64,000 bases of DNA from DATAPD01 sp036265385 (GTDB lineage Bacteria; Acidobacteriota; Terriglobia; Terriglobales; Acidobacteriaceae). A program made the position numbers and the translations under genes. This document shows, one piece after another, positions 40,176-49,895 of the stretch. Location: positions 1-64,000 of the forward strand of contig DATAPD010000070.1 of NCBI GenBank assembly GCA_036265385.1, given 5' to 3'. The first letter of the stretch is position 1. Every line of letters begins with the position of its first letter. The notes under the pieces were generated by a model. That model was not told the DNA's origin. It saw only the letters and a program-made list of their open reading frames with translations, and searched no databases.

Positions 40176-42005
40176 TCAATGGCTGATTCTCGAAGGCGTT
40201 GGAGTTGACTCGGCAAAACTCTCTTTTCCCCACCGCGCAGACAAATCTCTATACAGCGCCGATCCTGCTACAACGGCAATCGCTAAAAACACTAAGCCTT
40301 CCATGCTGCGGCCTAGGAGCAGGCCTCCAACTCCAAAGAGCGCTCCGTAAACCATGGCACAACCCATGATCCAATCGAGCAGATTCAGACCGAGATCTCG
40401 AACCGGGGTAATTTCCGGGGTCTTCACGGCTACCGGCTTCCATCCACGCACATCTGGCCGCACCTTGCGGTAGAACGAAACTAATACAGAATCCGGCTCG
40501 GGTTTAGTAGCGAACGTAGCTACCAGCCAAGCCGCAGTGGTCACACCAGTCACCAATAACGCGCGCGCGGCGGAGTCGGCTGCTGAACCCGTCGGATGAA
40601 AATTGGTGAATCTAAGCCCCACGCTCATCAACAACGCTACGGTCATTGCGACAATTTCGCTCCAGGCATTAATTCGCCACCAATACCAACGCAACAGGTA
40701 TACCGCACCAGTTCCTGCACCCGTCTCCAGAACGATCTTCCATCCTTCACCCACTGAGTTCAGTACCGCGGCAACGAGTGCAGAACAGATCACCAGTAGT
40801 ACGGTTGCCGCCCTTGAGGCAACGAGGTAGTGCTTTTCGGTTGCATTGCGTCGAACGAACCGTCGATAAAAATCCGCGATTAAATAAGACGCTCCCCAGT
40901 TCAGTTGAGTCGCAACCGTTGACATGAACGCAGCCATGAAGCCAGCAACCACGATCCCACGAAAGGCACGCGGCACATGGTCATTCACGACTAGCATGTA
41001 ACCGGTTTCAGGATGTTGCAGATTCGGATACAGCACGATCACTGCGAGTGCGGTCAAAATCCACGGCCATGGCCTCATCGCATAGTGTGCGATGTTGAAC
41101 CATAAAACTGAGAGCAACCCTGCTTTTTCATCCCGTGCGCTAAAGATTCTTTGCGCGATATAACCGCCTCCGCCCGGTTCTGCCCCCGGGTACCAAAAGG
41201 CCCACCATTGCACGCCGATGTTGATCAGAAACGCTAGTACAGGCAAGGCCCAAAGGTTTTCAGCGGTAAGCGACTTTGAAAAATCGGGAAAGAACGAAGT
41301 TGCGTCCCCCGCAGTTGGGCCCGCAGCACTACGAAGTGCTCCGAGTTTTTGCAGCAGAGTATCCATGCCTCCGGCTGCGTGCACTGCGTAATATGCCACC
41401 CCAATCACAATTCCCATCTTCAAAACAAACTGGAAAAGGTCAGTCCACAGAACTCCCCAGAGGCCGCCAAGGGCGACGTACAAGCCGGTGAACGGAATAA
41501 GGAAGAACACGCAAATCAGAAGAGCGCTTCGATCGCTGATATGAAGGGTGGTGGCAACGATGCTGTTCATTGCCTTCGTTACCCAACCTAAGATCAGGCA
41601 GTTCATCAGCAGACCTAAGTACAACGCTCGAAAGCCCCGCAAGAAAGCAGCCGGTTTGCCTGAGTAGCGCATTTCCGCAAACTGAACATCGGTAATGAGT
41701 CCCGAACGTCGCCAAAGGCGCGCGAACAAAAACACGGTCATCATTCCGGACAAAAGGAATGCCCACCACAACCAGTTTCCGGCGATTCCCTGGCTATAGA
41801 CCAATCCAGTCACTGCTAGCGGCGTATCCGCGGCAAAGGTGGTTGCCACCATGGATGTACCTGCGAGCCACCAGCTGACGTTGCGGCCGGATACGAAGTA
41901 ATCATCGACACTCTTGCCCGAGCGCCCGCGGAAATACAAACCTAGCAACAATGTGACCGCGAGATAACCAACGATCGCTGACCAGTCAAGAAAAGTGAAG
42001 TCCAT
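40176..42005 (-). CDS. Sodium:solute symporter (SSF family)
   Basis: About 609 residues from the ATG at 42005 (MDFTFLDWSAIVGYLAVTLL). There are about 13 membrane segments. Family motifs include GLYFRGRSGKSVDDYFVSGRNVSWWLAGTSMVATTFAADTPLAVTG, with the unwound helix 1 and the sodium-binding Ser/Thr stretch. The VAGFMAAFMSTVATQLNWGASYLIADFYRRFV segment near the middle is the SSF signature. The transported solute (sugar, amino acid or vitamin) cannot be told. It lies 77 bases behind the PP2C phosphatase gene and shares its strand. Confidence 0.88.
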   Translation of the reverse strand: MDFTFLDWSAIVGYLAVTLLLGLYFRGRSGKSVDDYFVSGRNVSWWLAGTSMVATTFAADTPLAVTGLVYSQGIAGNWLWWAFLLSGMMTVFLFARLWRRSGLITDVQFAEMRYSGKPAAFLRGFRALYLGLLMNCLILGWVTKAMNSIVATTLHISDRSALLICVFFLIPFTGLYVALGGLWGVLWTDLFQFVLKMGIVIGVAYYAVHAAGGMDTLLQKLGALRSAAGPTAGDATSFFPDFSKSLTAENLWALPVLAFLINIGVQWWAFWYPGAEPGGGGYIAQRIFSARDEKAGLLSVLWFNIAHYAMRPWPWILTALAVIVLYPNLQHPETGYMLVVNDHVPRAFRGIVVAGFMAAFMSTVATQLNWGASYLIADFYRRFVRRNATEKHYLVASRAATVLLVICSALVAAVLNSVGEGWKIVLETGAGTGAVYLLRWYWWRINAWSEIVAMTVALLMSVGLRFTNFHPTGSAADSAARALLVTGVTTAAWLVATFATKPEPDSVLVSFYRKVRPDVRGWKPVAVKTPEITPVRDLGLNLLDWIMGCAMVYGALFGVGGLLLGRSMEGLVFLAIAVVAGSALYRDLSARWGKESFAESTPTPSRISH

Positions 42006-42082
42006 GGATGCGTTACAGACTAAGGCAGAAGAGCATCGGGAGAAATACAAATCTAACCGTGGAAAGCCGGTCGACGTTGCTC

Positions 42083-43753
42083 TTAGGTGTTCCCCGTGTA
42101 GACAAGTTCAACGACGGTGCAGTCATCGCCCAGCGGGGTTCCACCGCAGAACGTGGCCACAGCCGCGAATACATCCTCCAGGTTGCCGTTCTTCGCCGCC
42201 ACTGCTTCCAGACGCTCGGTGTCGAAGAAATCTCCGCGAGCGTTCTCCGCTTCAGTGACCCCGTCTGTTACCAGGATGATGCGATCGCCGGGCTGTAGCG
42301 TACAGCGGTCGGCCGTGTACTCCGCATCTCCCAGCAACCCGATCGGCAGATTTCCGTGTTCTGGTCGACGCACTTGATGATTGGAGACCCACAGAGGCGG
42401 AATGTGTCCGCAATTCACGTACTCGAATACGCCATCGCGGTTCACACGGGCAATGATCACTGTGGCGTACTTTTCTCCAATATGCTTCTCCGTAAAGAAG
42501 CGATTGACGGCGCCCATAATTTCAGCAAGTGGCATGCCTGCGAGCAGGTGCGAGTACACCATCCCTTGAAGAATGGAAGCTAGCAAAGCTGCAGAAACGC
42601 CTTTGCCGCTCACGTCGCAGAGCACAACCGCTAGACCATCCGGGGTATTAATCGCATCGTAGAAATCACCACCGATTTCCTTACAAGAGAGGTTCCGCCC
42701 ACGTAATTGCGCAAATGGGACCTCTGGAATACTGACCGCCATCAAACGCTGCTGAATTTGAGCTGCAATGGACAATTCCTGTTGGTAGCGCCGCGAGGCC
42801 TCTTCGGCCTGCACCAACCGCGCGTTTTCGATCAGTTGTGCCGCTTCAGTTGCAATCGCCCGCAAAATATCGTGACTCACGCTGGATATGTCGCGCGACG
42901 CAAATCGAGAATCCACGTACAAAACGCCAACCGGCTCACCAGTTGTTGCCGCTGCTACGGCGTCTGCTCGCGTTTGCACCTGCGGCTTCCGTAACGGCAA
43001 GCAAATGACGGTTCTCAGATCAAAGGCAACGATGCTTTTCCGTCCTGCCAGATCCAGGGATTGACTCGTATCTGTGACTAGATACTCGGAATTCGACTGC
43101 AAAGCTTCTTCGAGAATGGAATGTGAAATCGTAGTGTCATCCAGCAGAGGCTCACCTTTGTGGTTTCGTCCCGCTGCCAGGGCCAACTTCCCTTCTTCAT
43201 TTCTCAAGAAAATGTAAGCGCGTTCTGCTCGCGTCAGGCGCAAGGTCGCATCGATCAGCGTCACCAGGATTTCATCCAGCACGCCGATTGTGTTCAGCTT
43301 CCGCGCGGCCTCAAGAAATAACGTCAGCTTTTCGAGGTCGCTTGCCTCGGTAGAAATCTGAATACCGGAAATTTGACTTAGGAATTCGCGCGCCGTATTG
43401 GAAGTCGCATGTTCCGGGTGGAATACGACGTAAGCGACATCTCTCACTCCGAATTCCAAACGGTCATTACGTAAAAGCTTTTGACGCTGGACACGCTCGC
43501 CGTTCACATACGTGCCATGCTTGCTTCCTTGATCGACGACGTAAAATTCTCCGTTTTCCGAAGAGATAATTGCATGCTCGCGGGAAACACGTGGATCGGC
43601 AATGACAAGATCGCGATCGACCTTGCGCCCCACCGTGAAGGGGGTCCGGTTCAAAACTATGGAACGTTGATCATTTCCCTGAACAAAAATAAGGGAAGGA
43701 AAAACTCCGGAACCTGCTTCAGACAGAGGGACTGAGCTGAGGTGGCCCGACAT
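42083..43753 (-). CDS. FHA-GAF-SpoIIE (PP2C) serine phosphatase
   Basis: 556 residues. FHA domain about 37-100 with GRKVDRDLVIADPRVSREHAII and KHGTYVNGERV, which read phosphothreonine. GAF domain about 140-310 (LRLTRAERAYIFLRNEEG, GVLYVDSRF). Short linker helix AAQIQQRLM. PP2C/SpoIIE domain about 345-555 with EIGGDFYD, LCDVSGKG, NCGHIPP, VTDGVTEA and GDDCTVVELV; the metal Asps are all present. Proteins like this control anti-sigma/anti-anti-sigma switches or Ser/Thr kinase signalling. No kinase or STAS gene is in the window. Confidence 0.9.
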   Translation of the reverse strand: MSGHLSSVPLSEAGSGVFPSLIFVQGNDQRSIVLNRTPFTVGRKVDRDLVIADPRVSREHAIISSENGEFYVVDQGSKHGTYVNGERVQRQKLLRNDRLEFGVRDVAYVVFHPEHATSNTAREFLSQISGIQISTEASDLEKLTLFLEAARKLNTIGVLDEILVTLIDATLRLTRAERAYIFLRNEEGKLALAAGRNHKGEPLLDDTTISHSILEEALQSNSEYLVTDTSQSLDLAGRKSIVAFDLRTVICLPLRKPQVQTRADAVAAATTGEPVGVLYVDSRFASRDISSVSHDILRAIATEAAQLIENARLVQAEEASRRYQQELSIAAQIQQRLMAVSIPEVPFAQLRGRNLSCKEIGGDFYDAINTPDGLAVVLCDVSGKGVSAALLASILQGMVYSHLLAGMPLAEIMGAVNRFFTEKHIGEKYATVIIARVNRDGVFEYVNCGHIPPLWVSNHQVRRPEHGNLPIGLLGDAEYTADRCTLQPGDRIILVTDGVTEAENARGDFFDTERLEAVAAKNGNLEDVFAAVATFCGGTPLGDDCTVVELVYTGNT

Positions 43754-43888
43754 TGATGTGTGCGTTTACTCCTTAGTTAGCAATTAAACTTGGCAGGAAC
43801 GAACAAGCTTCCCACGGCAGTCTTACAGATGCAAGTAGTACGACTCGGCTACTCTTCGTCGGGAAGCGAGCAATGACATGAGCGAAAG

Positions 43889-45064
43889 ATGAAGATTCTG
43901 GCTAAAGCTACTCTCGCACTTACGCTGGCGACCCTGTTTTTGCTATTTCTCGCCAGCAGTTTCCGCGCGATTCTCGGGGGTATCGACTTCCCGGATTTTT
44001 ACTGTGCTGGAGTCCTCGCGCGTGAACACCTGGATATCTATGACGCCTCCGCTCAGCAGCATTGCCAGATGCGGGAATCGGGACGAGCGGGCACCTACTA
44101 CATCCATCCTCCGTTCGAAACATTGCTATTCGTGCCTCTGGCGCGCCTTCCGCTGAAACAGGCTTACTTGGCCTGGAATTCGCTTAGTCTCGTGCTTCTC
44201 GCCGTTTCGATACGATCCCTTCTACGCGGCTGGAACTCCCGTGGTGATTGGCTTCTCATTACGCCCCTTACTCTTTTATTCCCTCCGCTGCTCTTAAACT
44301 TCGTTCAAGGGCAAGACTCGGTTCTTCTGATGGCTGTGTGCGTATTCGCCTTGGAAGCGCTTGAGCGCCGCTCTTTTCTGCAAGCTGGGGCTCTGCTGGG
44401 ACTGGGACTTTTTAAGTTTCACATCGTCTTACCACTCGCGCTGCTTTGCTTAATCCGTGGAAAATTGAGGTTCGCCGTGGGTTTTCTTGCTTCAACATCG
44501 GTATTGATCGGCATTTCGCTCGCTTCGTTCGGATGGAATATTTTTGAGCAGTACGCGCGCTTTCTACGGGAATGGCCGGAACTGCCGAACTCCGGAATGC
44601 ATTGGCAAGCAATGGCCAACATCCGCGGTCTAATTGCCCTGATCACGACGCCTGAAAACCGCTTTGTAACGGCCTCACTTCTAATCGCAACGGTTATCTT
44701 GCTTGGAGTAGGCGCCTGGAGCTGGCGTACGGCAGGACATTCTGTTTCATTGCAGATGATAGCTTTCTCCACAAGCGTGGTGATCGCACTCCTCGTGTCA
44801 TATCACCTGAGTCCGCACGATTTGACTCTGCTGCTGATTCCAATGGCTTCATTAATTGAAAATGACTTCAAAAGCAAAAGATTGCGCTGGGCAGCTATCG
44901 CGCTCGTGACAGTAGTTTTTCTGCCACCGATTCACCTAATCGTTTTGCACGCCAAGTACTACGCTTGGATGGTGGTTCCGATCCTGCTGATCTTCAGCGT
45001 GTTGGTTCTGATGTTGGCGAGTAGTCATTCAAACGGCGCCAATTTAGCAAAATCACCATCGTGA
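43889..45064 (+). CDS. GT87-like membrane glycosyltransferase (DUF2029)
   Basis: 391 residues with about 9-10 membrane segments. After a signal-like first helix, GIDFPDFYCAGVLAREHLDIYD supplies the acidic first-loop motif typical of GT-C glycosyltransferases. YIHPPFETLLFVPLARLPLKQAYLAWN is the conserved loop of the DUF2029/GT87 family, which in actinobacteria uses polyprenyl-phosphate mannose. The donor here is unknown. Its last 71 bases overlap the 3' end of the convergent related gene. Confidence 0.8.
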   Translation: MKILAKATLALTLATLFLLFLASSFRAILGGIDFPDFYCAGVLAREHLDIYDASAQQHCQMRESGRAGTYYIHPPFETLLFVPLARLPLKQAYLAWNSLSLVLLAVSIRSLLRGWNSRGDWLLITPLTLLFPPLLLNFVQGQDSVLLMAVCVFALEALERRSFLQAGALLGLGLFKFHIVLPLALLCLIRGKLRFAVGFLASTSVLIGISLASFGWNIFEQYARFLREWPELPNSGMHWQAMANIRGLIALITTPENRFVTASLLIATVILLGVGAWSWRTAGHSVSLQMIAFSTSVVIALLVSYHLSPHDLTLLLIPMASLIENDFKSKRLRWAAIALVTVVFLPPIHLIVLHAKYYAWMVVPILLIFSVLVLMLASSHSNGANLAKSPS

Positions 45065-46283
45065 CCAGAAGTGGAAAACCCAGCATGGAGGAGAGAGGCA
45101 CAGACCAGGCGCTCCGAAGCGCCCATGAAGGCTCGAATGTCTTCGCGATCAGGACCAGCAACGCCCCAATCCAGGGCCACGCGCACCAGGCGCCTGCTGT
45201 CGCGAGGAGCGTTCGTGAGGTCTTGCCCGGTGCCCACAACACTGCTCGTGCACGCCAAATCACGAACATCGGAAGCAGTAGTAATACTTGGTTATAAAGC
45301 GCAACCATCGGAATTATCACGACGGTCACCGATAGGATTAGAGCCGCCATCGCGGCAAATTCCCGCGACGTCCCTTCGTGCTTCCGTAGACGCCAGCTCA
45401 GAACGAGGCAACAACCAATCAACATCCCTTCCAACAATGCTCCAAGCGACCTTCCTAGAAACATAACAGGAATACTTTCACCACCCGTGTACCGACGATA
45501 GTCGAGCACCGCGAGATAAAACTTCGTCAGCCATCCAGAAAGAATCACCTCCGATCCGGCCATCAGGATCGAAGTTGCTAACAAAAATCCGGCCGCCAGT
45601 CTCCAGCGGCGCTTGAAATCTCCGACGGTCCAGACCAACAGCCAAGCCGCCAAAGGCAATGAAAGCTGCGGCTTGATGAGCGCGATCGCCAGAATCGCAC
45701 CAGCGGTCAAAAGTTGCCCTCGCATCAAAAGAGCGAGTGCTATGGCAAGTAATGGCGCAACCAGCAGCGTCAACTGCTGAAGCTTTAAGCCTTGGATAAA
45801 TTGGAAACTGCCGATCACGATAAGGATGATGGCGATCGTTAGCAGAAACGTCATCCGCATCTGCGCCAAGGAGGCCCAAAGTGGTATTGAGAGGACAGTC
45901 AAACCTATTAACAACCAGTAGAAACCTGTCTGCACCTTGCCGAAAGGCTGCGATAAGGTGGGTGCCAGGAAAAAAACTACGAAAATCGGATACGCGAAGG
46001 CTTGCTTATCCTTCGGATCCCCGGGTAGGGCAGAATTCAGTTCTCGTCCATAGTACCCTCGCTCAATCTCTAACGTGATGTCCGGACCATAAGGATCTCG
46101 GTGATGGAGTAGCAATTCACGTGCGCCGTACCAGCGTGGGTAGAGATCGGAAAGCAGCCCGCGCGGCCTGTTCGTTGCTGCCGCCTCTTGCAGTTGGTGG
46201 GGAATGAAAACACTTTGCACGAAAAGCCACATCACGATTGCTAAGACAAGACTCACTACTACCAAGGCGCTCTCACGAATCAT
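44994..46283 (-). CDS. GT87-like membrane glycosyltransferase (DUF2029)
   Basis: About 429 residues from the ATG at 46283 (MIRESALVVVSLVLAIVMWLFV), with GGAAGA upstream; the longer frame is unsupported. DLYPRWYGARELLLHHRDPYGPDITLEIERGYYG contains the acidic first-loop motif. FAYPIFVVFFLAPTLSQPFGKVQTGFYWL is the GT87 loop. About 10 membrane segments are seen. It is a paralogue in function, though not in close sequence, of the genes on both sides. The 3' end overlaps the neighbour by 71 bases on the opposite strand. Confidence 0.8.
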   Translation of the reverse strand: MIRESALVVVSLVLAIVMWLFVQSVFIPHQLQEAAATNRPRGLLSDLYPRWYGARELLLHHRDPYGPDITLEIERGYYGRELNSALPGDPKDKQAFAYPIFVVFFLAPTLSQPFGKVQTGFYWLLIGLTVLSIPLWASLAQMRMTFLLTIAIILIVIGSFQFIQGLKLQQLTLLVAPLLAIALALLMRGQLLTAGAILAIALIKPQLSLPLAAWLLVWTVGDFKRRWRLAAGFLLATSILMAGSEVILSGWLTKFYLAVLDYRRYTGGESIPVMFLGRSLGALLEGMLIGCCLVLSWRLRKHEGTSREFAAMAALILSVTVVIIPMVALYNQVLLLLPMFVIWRARAVLWAPGKTSRTLLATAGAWCAWPWIGALLVLIAKTFEPSWALRSAWSVPLSSMLGFPLLVTMVILLNWRRLNDYSPTSEPTR

Positions 46284-46337
46284 GATCATTCTTCCGAAGA
46301 CAAGCAGCCATGCTACAACTGTGGATTCAGAACACCA

Positions 46338-47240
46338 ATGCGCATTCGTCTTCTCGTCTCGATTGCAATAGGAATTTCTAGTGGCGCGATGACTTGGTTC
46401 CTGATGGCACGACTTGGCTTGGGTGCCGCTGACTTCAATTGGGCTTACGACGCCGCACGCGATCTTGTTGCGCATCGAGATCCGTATGCCGCGACGCTCC
46501 CTGGAATAATTCCCTACCCTCTTCCAGCGGCATTGTTTGCAGTTCCGTTTTCATGGCTGCCAAGGGGCGTTGCAGCGGGGGCTTTTTTCGGCACTAGCTC
46601 TGCCGTACTGGCTTTCGGCCTCACGAGAAATGGATTCCGACGTTTGCTCGTGTTCTTGAGCTATCCCTATTGGGCAGCCTTGATTACAGCTCAATGGACA
46701 CCGCTACTTGCCGCTTCCGCCTGCTTCCAACTGTTTTTGCCTCTGACCCTGGCCAAACCGCACATCGGAATCCCCGTCGCGGGTGTAAATCTATCTCGTC
46801 GCGGCCTCCTCTTGTCAGCACTTGTGCTCGCATCGAGTTTCGTGATCTCGCCTACTTGGCTTCGAGAGTGGGTTGCGCAGTTGTCCGGGTACCAGCATTT
46901 TTATCCCATTCTCGTTTTTCCAGGCATTCTGCTTGCCCTGGCCTTGTTTCGTTATCGAGATCGCGACGCGCAGCTATTGCTATTGGCATCGATCGTTCCA
47001 CAGCGCTGGTTTTATGACCAATTCATCCTGTTTCTGATTCCCAAGTCGCGACGAGAACTTGTGTACACCACTGGCCTCAGTTGGATCCCCGGAATTTGGC
47101 GATGGTTCCACACTCCCCGCACGATGTCTGAGGTTGGGCTTTGGGCTGTTTTGTGGCTTTTCCTGCCAATGCTTGTGACAGTACTTCTGCGCAAGCAACC
47201 GCGGTTCGTACCTTTTTCAGATAGCCTATCAACCGGATAG
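46338..47240 (+). CDS. Short GT87-like membrane protein
   Basis: 300 residues, about 7-8 membrane segments. GAADFNWAYDAARDLVAHRDPYA is the acidic loop motif, and IPYPLPAALFAVPFSWLPRGVAAGAFFG the following family loop. It is about 100 residues shorter than its two neighbours, so it may be a reduced or truncated family member. It is divergent from the gene at 44994-46283, with 54 bases between starts, and lies upstream of the Tad operon spacer. Confidence 0.7.
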   Translation: MRIRLLVSIAIGISSGAMTWFLMARLGLGAADFNWAYDAARDLVAHRDPYAATLPGIIPYPLPAALFAVPFSWLPRGVAAGAFFGTSSAVLAFGLTRNGFRRLLVFLSYPYWAALITAQWTPLLAASACFQLFLPLTLAKPHIGIPVAGVNLSRRGLLLSALVLASSFVISPTWLREWVAQLSGYQHFYPILVFPGILLALALFRYRDRDAQLLLLASIVPQRWFYDQFILFLIPKSRRELVYTTGLSWIPGIWRWFHTPRTMSEVGLWAVLWLFLPMLVTVLLRKQPRFVPFSDSLSTG

Positions 47241-47554
47241 GGTCCAATAACGGGCCGTATCGAGATTCCGCCAAAATACCGAAAAAAACGTCCACTCGTT
47301 GGCCGAAAAAGGCTAAAATCGAGCGTAGATTCCGGACGTTGGCCCACCGGAACTTCTTGTCACACGCTTCGGTAGAACCCAATTGAACGTTCTTCTATGC
47401 GCTGATCCAAACTCGGCATCGGGCAGGGAGGAATCTGGATAATCCCTTGAAAACAGGGCTTTTCCTTGGGAATATAGTTCGCTTTCGCGTTCGTGCTTCC
47501 AAATGCTGTTCTCGACGGTCGACAGGGTTGGATTTTGCAAGCCGGTAGGTACAA
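47241..47554. other. Spacer upstream of the Tad operon
   Basis: 314 bases without a supported gene. In many Tad loci a short Flp pilin gene sits here, but I find no hydrophobic prepilin-like frame. TTGAAA near 47448 followed by an A/T-rich AATATA about 18 bases later is a weak promoter candidate for cpaB. Confidence 0.45.
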
Positions 47555-48412
47555 ATGAATCGCGCTCGTCTTTTAATGATCGGGGCTCTCGCTCTCGCCT
47601 TGGGAGCCTTCGTCAGCTTTTTCATCTATCGAACTTTGCAAGCCAAGACCGGCGTTGGCAACGAGCCGTCCGTAGAGGTTATGGTGGCCGCCCGTGAAAT
47701 CCAAGTCGGATCGAAGCTGGAGGACACGGATCTTCGGCTGGCTAAGTTTCCTCGCGCTTCGGTCCCTAATGGCGCTTATCTCAGTAAAACAAAGCTTCTC
47801 GGCAGGGGTGTAATTCAGCCGATAACTGCAGGAGAATTCATACTGCCCACCAAGCTTGCAGCCGAGAATGCCGGTGCTGGATTACCCGCGATGATTCCTC
47901 CGGGAATGCGCGCCGTGACGGTCCGAGTAAATGACGTTACCGCCGTCGCAGGATTTGCCACACCAGGAACCCGTGTAGACGTACTTCTGACCGGTAATCC
48001 GTCTGGCAGCAACGAAAAGCAAACAACTACGGTCCTAGAGAATGTGGCTGTACTTGCGACCGGCCAGAAATTAGAGCGCAATTCGGCTGGCGAAGCTCAG
48101 AACGCACCCGTTATTACGCTGCTGGTCTCACCAGATGACGCGCAGAAATTGACGTTGGCAAGTTCAGAAGGGCGGATCCAGTTAGCCCTCAGAAACCCAC
48201 TCGACACCCGCGACCAATCCCTCTCAGCAGTTCGCGAACAGACCCTCTATCGCGGAGCCACTCCGCCCCCAACAACTACCCCCGTGAGGATTCAAAGAAA
48301 GCCTAGTATTACTCCTCCTCCCCCAAAACCAGCGGCCTTTTCCGTTGAAATCATCAAGGGAGACAAGCGGGAAAATAAGACTTTCGATGAAGGATCGGGG
48401 CCCGACAAATGA
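47555..48412 (+). CDS. cpaB: Flp pilus assembly protein CpaB
   Basis: 285 residues. An N-terminal anchor (LLMIGALALALGAFVSFFIY) is followed by a SAF domain (about 45-110: VEVMVAAREIQVGSKLEDTDLRLAKFPRASVPNGAYLSK). The RcpC/CpaB domain follows (GMRAVTVRVNDVTAVAGFATPGTRVDVLLTG, AQKLTLASSEGRIQLALRNP). It aligns the Tad secretin with the inner-membrane machine. The C-terminus is Pro-rich. Its stop overlaps a possible first ATG of cpaC, so the genes are tightly coupled. Confidence 0.93.
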   Translation: MNRARLLMIGALALALGAFVSFFIYRTLQAKTGVGNEPSVEVMVAAREIQVGSKLEDTDLRLAKFPRASVPNGAYLSKTKLLGRGVIQPITAGEFILPTKLAAENAGAGLPAMIPPGMRAVTVRVNDVTAVAGFATPGTRVDVLLTGNPSGSNEKQTTTVLENVAVLATGQKLERNSAGEAQNAPVITLLVSPDDAQKLTLASSEGRIQLALRNPLDTRDQSLSAVREQTLYRGATPPPTTTPVRIQRKPSITPPPPKPAAFSVEIIKGDKRENKTFDEGSGPDK

Positions 48413-48441
48413 TTTTTCCTCGTGCAGAGAGGATTTGGCGA

Positions 48442-49872
48442 ATGCGAGTTTTACGATTTGCGGCATTCATCGTGATCGGGAGTTTGTCCTGCTCGGGTGC
48501 TTTGGCAGCTTCATCTGCGCAGGAAGCCCCGGCAGCCCAACCGCCCGCGGAAACACAATCTCCCGCGCAGAGCCAGACTCCAACTCAAGGCGCTCCATCT
48601 GCGGAGCCGGTCGGGTCTGCACCGCTGCGAGTCATGGTTGGGAAATCACTCCTGATCAACACGACAGAGCGTTTAAAACGCGTTTCCGTTACGGATCCCA
48701 GCGTGGCCGATGCTCTCGTGGTTACTCCTACTCAAATCATTGTGCACGGTCGGGCACCGGGAGAAGTTTCTCTACTGATTTGGGATGAAGTGGAGAGATC
48801 CCGCAGTTTTGATCTTAGGGTTGACGTCGACATTACAGCCGCAGCCGAAGAAGAAAAGAGCGTGTTTCCGGATGAGCAGATCAATGTCAGCGCATCGCGC
48901 TCGGCGATCGTTTTATCTGGCCACGTTTCTACCGAAGATGTCGCAACTAAGGCAGGCATGATCGCTCAGGCCTACACAAAGAACGTAGTCAACGTTCTGA
49001 CATTCGGGCCAGTAGGCGCACAAGAGGTCCTGCTCGAAGTGAAGTTTGCGGAAGTCGATCGATCTGCCCTCACTCAAATCGGCTTGAATGTAATCAGTAC
49101 TGGGGCTGGAAACACTATTGGGAGGGTTACGACCGGAGAGTTCGGCAGCACCACATTGCAGAATCTGAACGACACAACCGCTCGAGGAAATAGAGCCATC
49201 ACTTCAAATTTGAACCCGGGCGATCTGCTCAATGTATTTCTGTTCAACCCAGACATACATCTCGCTGCTTTCATAAAAGCACTGCAATCGAAAAATGTGC
49301 TGCAGATTCTTGCTGAACCGAATCTCATCGCAGTCAACGGCAAAGAAGCTAGTTTCCTCGCTGGGGGTGAATTCCCGTTTCCAATTGTGCAACCCAGCCA
49401 AGGAATCACGGCCATCACGATTTCATTCAAAGAATTCGGAATTCGCCTTAAATTCACTCCGCTGATTATGCCCAATGGCAATATCCATCTCAGGGTCGTT
49501 CCCGAGGTTAGCACTTTGGATTTTGCAAATTCTCTGTCGATTCAGGGCACGACGATCCCCGCGTTGAGTACGCGTCGTGCAGAGACCGAATTCGAATTGC
49601 AGGATGGCCAGAGCTTTGTGATTGCCGGTTTGATGGACAATCGAGTCACGAACATCGTGAACAAGATTCCGGGCCTGGGTGACATTCCGATATTAGGCAA
49701 TTTTTTCAAGAGCAAGAGCTATCAGAAGAGCAACGCCGAACTGATGGTGTTGTGCACAGCTCGCCGTATATCGCCGAGTACACAGGCTCCGGCCGGTCCC
49801 AAAGCGCCTGAGCCGTATTTGGACAAAGACAAATTCGATGGCAAAAAAGGGCCGTCAGGTAGCAACAAGTAA
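48442..49872 (+). CDS. cpaC: Tad pilus secretin CpaC (RcpA)
   Basis: About 476 residues from the ATG at 48442, preferred because GAGAGGA precedes it and the signal peptide (MRVLRFAAFIVIGSLSCSGALA) then begins normally. An ATG at 48409 overlaps the cpaB stop. A Pro/Gln-rich linker leads to the pilus N-domain (RVMVGKSLLINTTERLKRVSVTDPSVADALVV) and a BON-like segment. The secretin core follows (VLEVKFAEVDRS-type, ILAEPNLIAVNGKEASFLAGGEFPFPI, ELQDGQSFVIAGLMDNR). It forms the outer-membrane channel of the pilus. Confidence 0.93.
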   Translation: MRVLRFAAFIVIGSLSCSGALAASSAQEAPAAQPPAETQSPAQSQTPTQGAPSAEPVGSAPLRVMVGKSLLINTTERLKRVSVTDPSVADALVVTPTQIIVHGRAPGEVSLLIWDEVERSRSFDLRVDVDITAAAEEEKSVFPDEQINVSASRSAIVLSGHVSTEDVATKAGMIAQAYTKNVVNVLTFGPVGAQEVLLEVKFAEVDRSALTQIGLNVISTGAGNTIGRVTTGEFGSTTLQNLNDTTARGNRAITSNLNPGDLLNVFLFNPDIHLAAFIKALQSKNVLQILAEPNLIAVNGKEASFLAGGEFPFPIVQPSQGITAITISFKEFGIRLKFTPLIMPNGNIHLRVVPEVSTLDFANSLSIQGTTIPALSTRRAETEFELQDGQSFVIAGLMDNRVTNIVNKIPGLGDIPILGNFFKSKSYQKSNAELMVLCTARRISPSTQAPAGPKAPEPYLDKDKFDGKKGPSGSNK

Positions 49873-49895
49873 TCTGGGGTTAAGTTTCAGGGGTT

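Noticed and set aside
44994..46475. Long form of the GT87-like protein
   Set aside because: The first 64 residues are antisense to the start of the neighbouring gene and lack membrane character. The ATG at 46283 has GGAAGA and a membrane segment.
47241..47554. Flp pilin gene before cpaB
   Set aside because: I looked for a 50-70 residue frame with a Gly/Glu prepilin site and hydrophobic helix and found none.
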